Position numbers and translations under genes: made by a program
Assembly (NCBI GenBank): GCA_028714395.1
Contig: JAQTMJ010000002.1
Span: forward strand, 1-18,877
DNA from: Candidatus Iainarchaeum sp.
Lineage (GTDB): Archaea > Micrarchaeota > Micrarchaeia > Anstonellales > Bilamarchaeaceae
Direction: 5' to 3'
DNA: 18,877 bases
The notes under the pieces: generated by a model
The model's database searches: none
The model's input: only the letters and a program-made list of their open reading frames with translations
Told to the model about the DNA's origin: nothing
Part shown: in pieces, positions 13,605-18,877 of the stretch
Numbering within the stretch: the stretch's first letter is position 1
Layout of the letters: the number at the start of each line of letters is the position of its first letter

Positions 13605-15794
13605 ATGGTCAGGAAAGAATTCGTCGTAGGCGAAGTGCAGAAACTCATGGACCATCTGGACTGCGTGAGGAACATCGCGATAATCGCGCACGTGGACCAT
13701 GGGAAAACCACGCTCACCGATTCGCTGGTCGCGCGCGCAGGGCTGATATCCAAGGACCTCGCGGGCGAGCAGAGGGTGATGGATTTCGACGAGCAGGAGC
13801 AGGCCAGGGGCATCACCATAAAATCCGCGAACATCTCCCTGGGCTTCCAGTTCCAGGGCAAGGACTATCTTATTAACCTAATAGACACGCCGGGCCACGT
13901 TGATTTCGGGGGTCACGTTACAAGGGCGCTGCGCGCCGCTGACGGCGTGGTGCTGGTCATCGATTCGGTGGAAGGGATAATGCCCCAGACAGAAGCGGTG
14001 CTCAGGCAGGCGCTCAAGGAGCGCGCGAAGCCCACGGTATTCATAAACAAGGTTGACAGGCTGATAAACGAGCTAAAACTGGACTCGAACGCCATGCAGC
14101 AGAGGTTCCTCAAAATCATAATGGGACTCAACAAGATAATGGACATGTCCGTGCCCAAGGAGCTTGCCGAGGAGTGGCATATAGATGTGGTGAAAGGGAA
14201 CATAGCGTTCGGGAGCGCCTACAACAAATGGGCGGTGAGCGCTAAATCCATGAAGAAGTCCAGCCTGAGCTTCAAGGACATATACGACAAAGTGGTTGCA
14301 GGCGAGAAGGCGTTCCTCATAGAGAAATCCCCCTTGGATGAGGTGCTGCTGGAAATGGTGATTACACACCTTCCGAACCCGAAAACCGCGCAGAAATACA
14401 GGATTCCGATTCTTTGGAAAGGCGAGCTCGAGAGCGAGAGCGGCAAGGACATGCTCGCGTGCAACGCCCAGGGCAAGGTTGTGGGAGTGTGCTTCGGGGT
14501 CGTTTACGACGAGCACGCCGGCGAAGTGGGCGTAGCACGTTTGTTCTCGGGGCAGGTGAGGAAGAGCGACCAGCTTTACGTTTCATCCAAGAAGCAGTTT
14601 TCCAAGGTCCAGCAGGTCGCGATATACATGGGCCCGGACAGGGTGCAGGCAGAGCACATAAGCGCGGGCAACATCGGCGCAGTAATAGGAATAAGGGACC
14701 TTTACGTGGGGGAAACCATATCCACCGAAATAATACATCCGTTCGAGCAGATAAAGCACTACGCCGAGCCGGTCATAACCAAATCAATAGAGGCCAAGGA
14801 GAGCAAGGACCTCGCGAGGCTCATAGAGATTCTCAGGGGCATAAAGAAGGAAGACCCGACGCTCAAGGTGGAGCTCAACCAGGAAACAGGCGAGCACCTC
14901 ATCAGCGGCATGGGCGAATTGCACCTGGAAATAATAGAGTACAAGATACGGAACGAGAAGAAGCTGGACATCAAGACTTCTCCTCCGCTGGTTGTGTACA
15001 GGGAAACGCTTTCAGGCGCGTCGCCTGAAGTGGAAGGGAAGTCCCCGAACAAGCACAACAGGATAAAGGTGATAGTGGAGCCGCTTTCGCCCGAGATAAT
15101 GGAGGCGTTCGATACTGGTTCGATTCCGGATGGGAGGCCCAAGGGCAGAGAGATAGTGGAGAAGCTTGTTGAGGCAGGCATGTCAAGGCCGGAAGCAAAG
15201 GGCGTTTGGGACATATACAGCAGGAACATACTGATTGACGCGACCAAGGGAGTGCAGTACCTCAACGAGGTTGAGGAGCTCATAGTCCAGGGCTTCGAGG
15301 AAGCCATGGACAAGGGCCCGCTCGCTAAAGAGAAGGTGACGGGCGTGAAAATCACCATAACCGATGCCATGCTCCACGAGGACAACGTGCACAGGGGGCC
15401 TGCGCAGATGATTCCTGCAATAAAAAGGTCCATATACGCGGCCATGCTCTACGCGGGAACCACGCTGCTGGAGCCCAAGCAGAAAGTGACCATAAACGTG
15501 CCCCAGGAATACGGGGGCGGCGTTGTTACCCTCACCCAAGGGAAGAGAGGCCAGTTGCTGGACATGCAGCAGGACGGGGAGTACACCAACGTGATTGTGA
15601 AAATGCCAGTTGCTGACATGTTCGGATTCGGGAACGACCTGCGTTCTGCAACCCAGGGCAAGGCAATTCCCTACCAGGAGTATGCGGGCTACGAGGCGAT
15701 GCCCAAGGAGCTGGTTTCCAAGGTGGTGAGGCAGATAAGGGAGCGGAAAGGGGACAAGCCCGAGCCTCCAACGCCTGCGGATTTCCTGGATTGA
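13605..15794 (+). CDS. fusA: Translation elongation factor 2 (aEF-2)
   Basis: This is the GTPase that drives ribosomal translocation, 729 residues, the usual archaeal length. GTP-binding motifs are the P-loop AHVDHGKT (28-35), the switch region RGITIKS, DTPGHVDFGG and NKVD. The C-terminal domain IV tip reads LHEDNVHRGPAQ. The His at residue 596 is the position converted to diphthamide, so the modification site is preserved. I chose ATG 13605 (MVRKEFVVG) with GGTGAT at 13595-13600; an in-frame GTG at 13596 falls inside this site. It is the last gene of the rps12 operon. EF-1A (tuf) and rps10, which often follow in archaea, do not appear here. A T-run follows the stop. Confidence 0.97.
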   Translation: MVRKEFVVGEVQKLMDHLDCVRNIAIIAHVDHGKTTLTDSLVARAGLISKDLAGEQRVMDFDEQEQARGITIKSANISLGFQFQGKDYLINLIDTPGHVDFGGHVTRALRAADGVVLVIDSVEGIMPQTEAVLRQALKERAKPTVFINKVDRLINELKLDSNAMQQRFLKIIMGLNKIMDMSVPKELAEEWHIDVVKGNIAFGSAYNKWAVSAKSMKKSSLSFKDIYDKVVAGEKAFLIEKSPLDEVLLEMVITHLPNPKTAQKYRIPILWKGELESESGKDMLACNAQGKVVGVCFGVVYDEHAGEVGVARLFSGQVRKSDQLYVSSKKQFSKVQQVAIYMGPDRVQAEHISAGNIGAVIGIRDLYVGETISTEIIHPFEQIKHYAEPVITKSIEAKESKDLARLIEILRGIKKEDPTLKVELNQETGEHLISGMGELHLEIIEYKIRNEKKLDIKTSPPLVVYRETLSGASPEVEGKSPNKHNRIKVIVEPLSPEIMEAFDTGSIPDGRPKGREIVEKLVEAGMSRPEAKGVWDIYSRNILIDATKGVQYLNEVEELIVQGFEEAMDKGPLAKEKVTGVKITITDAMLHEDNVHRGPAQMIPAIKRSIYAAMLYAGTTLLEPKQKVTINVPQEYGGGVVTLTQGKRGQLLDMQQDGEYTNVIVKMPVADMFGFGNDLRSATQGKAIPYQEYAGYEAMPKELVSKVVRQIRERKGDKPEPPTPADFLD

Positions 15795-15797
15795 TGG

Positions 15798-15802
15798 TTT
15801 TT
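15798..15802 (+). terminator. T-tract after fusA
   Basis: Five T lie four bases after the fusA stop, before the new promoter of rpl10e. This is a weak archaeal-type terminator call, supported mainly by position. Confidence 0.35.
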
Positions 15803-15815
15803 CATCTAAAATTGT

Positions 15816-15846
15816 GTTTATAAATGTTTAGGAATGCTTTTAAACG
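15816..15846 (+). promoter_or_regulatory. Promoter region of rpl10e with two TATA-like boxes
   Basis: GTTTATAAATG (15816-15826) is a strong TATA element that would start transcription near 15845. CTTTTAAACG (15837-15846) is a second candidate that would give a very short leader. ATG 15876 also has GAGGTTG at 15864-15870, so a leadered transcript from the first box is favoured. Confidence 0.6.
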
Positions 15847-15875
15847 AAAAAATGGAATAGAAAGAGGTTGTATTT

Positions 15876-16403
15876 ATGGGACTTAGACCTGGAAGGACGA
15901 TGAGGGACGTGGACAAGGCTGCGTGGAGCAGATTCTCGCGCAAGAGGCCGAGGAAATCCTACATAAAGGCCATGCCGCACCAGGACATAAACCAGTTCAG
16001 GATGGGCTCCATAAAGCCGGATTACAACGCAACGTTCAGGCTCATCAGCCAGCGGGACATCCAGATAAGGGACAATGCGCTCGAAAGCGCGAGGCAGGCA
16101 GTGAACAAATACCTGGAGAAGAACATGCTGGGCAATTTCTATTTCGTGGTGCGCGTGTTCCCCCACCAGGTGATAAGGGAGAACAAGATGATTGCCGGGG
16201 CAGGGGCCGACAGATTGCAGAAAGGCATGAGGCAGTCCTTCGGAAGGGCCACGGACAAGGCGGCAAGGGTGCGCAAGCACCAGGATGTGTTCCTGATAAA
16301 CACTTACAAGGACAAGTCCAGGATAATCGAGCACGCCATGGCGCGCGCTCTCCAGAAGCTCCCTGGGTCCTACAAACTGACCGTGGAAGACAAGGCGGCA
16401 TAA
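15876..16403 (+). CDS. rpl10e: Ribosomal protein uL16 (archaeal L10e)
   Basis: This is a large-subunit protein near the peptidyl-transferase centre and A-site tRNA, 175 residues, normal for archaeal L10e. Recognisable parts are the N-terminal MGLRPGRTMRDVDK and RKSYIKAMPHQDINQFRMG, the central NFYFVVRVFPHQVIRENKM, the AGADRLQKGMRQSFGRATDKAARV loop region (glycine/basic) and the C-terminal AMARALQKLPGSYKL. It has its own promoter after fusA. Its TAA stop is immediately followed by an in-frame TAG, a tandem stop. The gap to the next gene is 67 bases and contains a small hairpin. Confidence 0.95.
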   Translation: MGLRPGRTMRDVDKAAWSRFSRKRPRKSYIKAMPHQDINQFRMGSIKPDYNATFRLISQRDIQIRDNALESARQAVNKYLEKNMLGNFYFVVRVFPHQVIRENKMIAGAGADRLQKGMRQSFGRATDKAARVRKHQDVFLINTYKDKSRIIEHAMARALQKLPGSYKLTVEDKAA

Positions 16404-16440
16404 TAGGAGGTGCAGCCGCCTTTGTTCCAGGTCCTAAAGC

Positions 16441-16453
16441 CCCGCGAAGCGGG
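16441..16453 (+). other. Short perfect hairpin between rpl10e and the coiled-coil gene
   Basis: CCCGC-GAA-GCGGG forms a five-base-pair stem with a three-base loop. Its centre, GCGAAGC, is a sequence known for unusually stable mini-hairpins in DNA. It lies 17 bases before ATG 16471, just upstream of the AGGTGGA binding site. It has no T-run, so it is not an obvious terminator and may instead affect translation initiation. Confidence 0.4.
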
Positions 16454-16470
16454 TGCAATAAGGTGGAACT

Positions 16471-17760
16471 ATGAACAAAAGGACGGTTGCGGACGATGCG
16501 CTGATAAGCACGGACATAGACAACATAATCAAATATCTGGCTTCCAAGAAGAGGGTGGAAATGGGCGCGCTGGCGCAGCAGTTCGGCATGAAGCGCGAAA
16601 GCATAAAGAAATGGATAGGCATCCTCGAGGACGAGGGCTATGTCCAGATAGAGTATCATCTTCTGAACGAGTTCGTGGTCTGGGCAGGGGAAGAGATTCC
16701 GGCAGTTGAAGAGCCCAGGGAAGAGAGAAAAGACAGCAGCTTCTTCGACCAGCCGTCCTATCCGCAGAAAGGCGCCGGAGCGGAACCGGGGAAAGAAGAG
16801 TCGCAGGAAAAGGCCGAGCCCAAATCCGAGCTTCCGGAGCCGGCCCACGAGGACATAAAGGCCGAGGAGCGGGTGGACCGCATAATGGAGCGCGTGAACC
16901 AGAAGCAGCCCAAGGACGACATAACCGACATAATATCATCTTTTGCAGAAAAGGAAGAATCCGGAGCGAAGAAGGACGCGAAAATGCGCTTCATGCCCAG
17001 GTACTCCAACCTGAGGCAGGATGAGCGCCAGAAAACCCAGAAGGACTCCAAGAAGGACGCCCGGATGGAAAAGGCCAAGGAGGAGATGGTCTCGCTCAAG
17101 CGCTCCCTTACAGAATACATAGGCGAGATAAGGGTGCAGAGGGAGGAGCTGGAGCGCCTCAAGGCCGAGCGCGAAAGTTTCATTGCAAAGGCCTACCTTC
17201 CGCTGGAGGGCAAGTTCAAGGCCGCCTACGATGACATGGCCGGCAGGATATTGGAGAAGGAAGGCAGGATAATAGAGCTCCGGGAGCGCCTGATGGAGCT
17301 GCCCGGGAAGATGGATGATGCGGACAAGCTCACAGAAGCACTCAGGCGCATACGCGACGGGATAAAAGGCTCCCTGGCGTCAAACAGGGAAGGCGTGGAC
17401 AAGCTCAAGAAATCCCTTCTTTCCGAGGAGTCGAAGATAAGCTCGGACATAGACTCGCTGGAGGCGGAGCTCAAGTCCAGGAAGGCCGAGATGATAGACC
17501 TTTCCGGTTCCATCTCCTCCCTTGAATCCAAGGAGCAGGAGCTCCGGAAGACCATGGAGGGCCTCAACCGGCAGCTTACTGAAGTGAACGAGGGCATATC
17601 TTCGTCCTACGCGGCAATGGCCAGCTTTTCGCAGAAGCGCTCCGAGATGGCCGCAAAACTCGACGGAATAAAGGCCGACATGGACGCAAAAGCCGGCGAA
17701 GTCGCGGATTCCTATTCCAGGCTCAAGGATGTCAGGCAGGCCGAGGGCGCCATAAACTAG
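16471..17760 (+). CDS. Winged-helix plus coiled-coil protein, N-terminal part ending at in-frame TAG
   Basis: This 429-codon frame opens with a probable winged helix-turn-helix (about residues 14-70; VEMGALAQQFGMKRESIKKW is the recognition region). An acidic, Pro/Glu/Lys-rich disordered linker (73-200) follows, then a long coiled coil from about 200 onward (EYIGEIRVQREELERLKAER and later heptads). There is no ATPase motif, so it is not an SMC protein, though the rod looks SMC-like. DNA binding through the winged helix is an inference. ATG 16471 is preceded by AGGTGGA. The frame stops at TAG 17758-17760 inside the coiled coil, yet the same frame continues open and coiled for 164 more codons. 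The gene is therefore truncated, read through, or carries a sequencing error. I do not recognise the family. Confidence 0.75.
   Translation: MNKRTVADDALISTDIDNIIKYLASKKRVEMGALAQQFGMKRESIKKWIGILEDEGYVQIEYHLLNEFVVWAGEEIPAVEEPREERKDSSFFDQPSYPQKGAGAEPGKEESQEKAEPKSELPEPAHEDIKAEERVDRIMERVNQKQPKDDITDIISSFAEKEESGAKKDAKMRFMPRYSNLRQDERQKTQKDSKKDARMEKAKEEMVSLKRSLTEYIGEIRVQREELERLKAERESFIAKAYLPLEGKFKAAYDDMAGRILEKEGRIIELRERLMELPGKMDDADKLTEALRRIRDGIKGSLASNREGVDKLKKSLLSEESKISSDIDSLEAELKSRKAEMIDLSGSISSLESKEQELRKTMEGLNRQLTEVNEGISSSYAAMASFSQKRSEMAAKLDGIKADMDAKAGEVADSYSRLKDVRQAEGAIN
17758..17760 (+). other. In-frame TAG interrupting a coiled-coil gene
   Basis: The codons around it read GCC ATA AAC TAG TAC CTT TCG GAC. 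The preceding and following residues (AEGAIN and YLSDYQRKMAEIEQ) fit one continuous coiled coil. One base change from CAG, AAG or GAG would restore the frame. Confidence 0.85.
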
Positions 17761-17784
17761 TACCTTTCGGACTACCAGAGGAAG

Positions 17785-18255
17785 ATGGCCGAGATAGAAC
17801 AGTATGCCGCTGACAGCCAGAAGGAGCTTTCGCAGCTCAGGGAGTTCGCGGAGATAAAGTACATGAAGGGCTACCTCAAGGAGCTTGAGTCGGTCTCGGA
17901 GTCATACAACGAGGAGTACGAGCAGGTCAAGGCCCAGGACCAGAGCCTCGGCGACCGCATTGCCGAAGCCAAGAAGAACATAGAGAACATGGTGCGCGAA
18001 AGCCGCGAGCTGGTCAAGAGCATGGAGGAAAAGACTTCGGGCAAGGAGTTCGAGGCCCTGCTTTCCGAGGTGAAAGCCAGGGAGGAGGCCGTGGTCGCGA
18101 CCGTGCAGGAGAAAAGCTCCGAGCGGGAAAAGTTCGGGGCCCAGTTCCAGGCCGTGGAATCCAGGAAGCCTGCGGAAAAGGCCGGGCATGCGAAAAAAGC
18201 CCCGCAGAAAGCTGCAGGAAGGAAAAAGGAGAAGGGGAAAATAAAAAAGAAGTGA
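17785..18255 (+). CDS. C-terminal continuation of the coiled-coil protein (same frame after TAG)
   Basis: This is in the same frame as 16471-17760. The open frame runs from 17761; the first ATG after the TAG is 17785, giving 156 residues if translated separately. It continues the coiled coil (SQKELSQLREFAEIKYMKG, ESYNEEYEQVKAQDQSLGDR) to about 120 residues. It ends in a strongly basic Lys/Ala-rich tail (KAPQKAAGRKKEKGKIKKK) that could bind nucleic acid. Codon style (AGG, ATA, GAG-rich) matches the upstream part, so there is no sign of decay. No well-spaced ribosome binding site precedes 17785, which argues against it being an independent gene. It ends in TGA, 25 bases from the convergent gene, with a T-run at 18277-18281. 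Confidence 0.65.
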   Translation: MAEIEQYAADSQKELSQLREFAEIKYMKGYLKELESVSESYNEEYEQVKAQDQSLGDRIAEAKKNIENMVRESRELVKSMEEKTSGKEFEALLSEVKAREEAVVATVQEKSSEREKFGAQFQAVESRKPAEKAGHAKKAPQKAAGRKKEKGKIKKK

Positions 18256-18280
18256 CCGCTCCGAAGATTTGCCGGGTTTT

Positions 18281-18877
18281 TCAAAACTGCTGATAGGTAG
18301 CGACGCATTCCGCCTTCTCGGTCGCATCTGCCATCCCATCGCAATTCGCCTTGCACTCTGCCTTGAGTCCCGCATCAGTTATGCTGTCGCATGGGCTGCC
18401 GGCGACCGGCTGCGTGCCTTCATCGCCTCCATTGCTGCCTGGCCAGGTGTAGGTCTGGTTTCCCGCAGTGCCATTGGTGATTCCATTGAGTATGGAGTCC
18501 AGGTCGCATATGGTTCCAGTCACATTGAACACCTCGTCCCCGAAGGCTGCGGCAGCGCACTCGTAGTGCGCATTGGGCGCTTTCAAATCAGAGAGCGGAT
18601 TCAGGTCAACATTTCCGCTGCTGGAAGCCTGGCTTGAATTTGTCACCTTGAGCCATTCGCATCCTGCCAGGGGGCCGATTGCGGCTTGCGAGGGCATCTT
18701 GACGTAATACTCGTTTTCCAGCAGCACGAACGCGGCCGGAATGGTTTCCTGGCCGGTTATCACGGTTTCCCCGTCGCCCCTTATCTTGCTCCCCTTGAAT
18801 TTGAGCGTGAGCGTGGTCGTGCTTCCGTTGCCGGTTTCGGTGTAGTTGCACTCCACCGGCACGCCCAGGCTTATCAG
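18281..18877 (-). CDS. Cys-rich, probably exported protein, C-terminal part (partial)
   Basis: The frame is open to the window edge (198 codons plus stop), so the N-terminus, where a signal peptide or lipobox would lie, is missing. A GTG at 18860-18862 is in frame but I do not consider it the true start. The fragment is rich in Thr, Ser, Asn and Gly, with several N-glycosylation-type sequons (NYT, NGS, NSS, NVT, NGT, NQT). It has eight Cys, an even number consistent with disulfides. The pattern VECNYTETG, LKFKGSKIRGDGE and ENEYYVKMPS recalls a class of archaeal secreted beta-sandwich lipoproteins. The C-terminal region has two short Cys units (LKAECKANCDGM, EKAECVATYQQF). Function is unknown. 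It ends in TGA, convergent with the coiled-coil gene. Confidence 0.7.
   Translation of the reverse strand: MISLGVPVECNYTETGNGSTTTLTLKFKGSKIRGDGETVITGQETIPAAFVLLENEYYVKMPSQAAIGPLAGCEWLKVTNSSQASSSGNVDLNPLSDLKAPNAHYECAAAAFGDEVFNVTGTICDLDSILNGITNGTAGNQTYTWPGSNGGDEGTQPVAGSPCDSITDAGLKAECKANCDGMADATEKAECVATYQQF

Noticed and set aside
16410-16709. Plus-strand 99-codon frame beginning GTG just after rpl10e, preceded by GAGG
   Set aside because: Most of it overlaps the winged-helix gene out of frame, and the product has no coherent composition. The GAGGTG looks like a binding site, but no good start follows.
17758-17760. Firm call of pyrrolysine at the in-frame TAG
   Set aside because: No pylT, pylS or downstream element is visible in the window, and TAG appears to terminate three other genes here. 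The claim needs genome-wide evidence.
16471-18255. SMC or Rad50-type ATPase identity for the coiled-coil gene
   Set aside because: There is no Walker A, Walker B or signature motif at either end. The N-terminus is a winged helix and the C-terminus a basic tail.

Overview
The window is archaeal chromosome. It carries a split RNA polymerase (separate B''/B' and A'/A'' subunits), an archaeal-type NusA made only of KH domains, eL30, uL16/L10e, EF-2 with a diphthamide site, TATA-box promoters and ribosome binding sites of the GGTGAT type. The base composition is fairly GC-rich, with heavy use of ATA for Ile and AGG for Arg. The odd uS12, the many orphan genes and a Cys-rich secreted protein at the end suggest a DPANN-type archaeon, perhaps near Diapherotrites or Micrarchaeota. 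That placement is an inference from style, not from a search.

Layout. Positions 1-6671 (+): the RNA polymerase operon, in the order rpoB'' (3' end only), rpoB', rpoA', rpoA'', rpl30e, nusA. Genes are tightly packed, and several have the upstream stop codon inside the next gene's ribosome binding site. Positions 6672-12262: an accessory block in a place where many archaea go straight from nusA to rps12. It holds a uppP-cupin pair on the minus strand, a 165-residue orphan (+), a 765-residue helical orphan (-), a 153-residue basic orphan (+) and a 318-residue orphan (-). Strands alternate, the first genes appear to have leaderless promoters, and three of the six genes end in TAG, a stop codon not used by the complete core genes here. 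Positions 12263-12548: a 286-base gap with a TATA box and a probably structured leader. Positions 12549-15794 (+): the translation operon rps12-rps7-fusA. Positions 15876-16403 (+): rpl10e with its own promoter. Positions 16471-18255 (+): a winged-helix plus long coiled-coil protein whose frame is interrupted by a single in-frame TAG at 17758-17760. Positions 18281-18877 (-): the C-terminal part of a Cys-rich, probably exported protein that runs off the window.

How the genes work together. The core genes form the usual archaeal transcription/translation supercluster: polymerase subunits, an elongation-associated KH protein, decoding-site proteins and translocase. The central block looks like a separate acquisition or family expansion with its own promoters. 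Within it, only UppP (polyprenyl-diphosphate recycling) and the cupin have recognisable families. The most unusual observations are the amber-interrupted coiled-coil gene, the substitutions in the two decoding-centre loops of uS12, and the island of orphan genes. I saw no CRISPR array, tRNA, rRNA, transposase or integrase.
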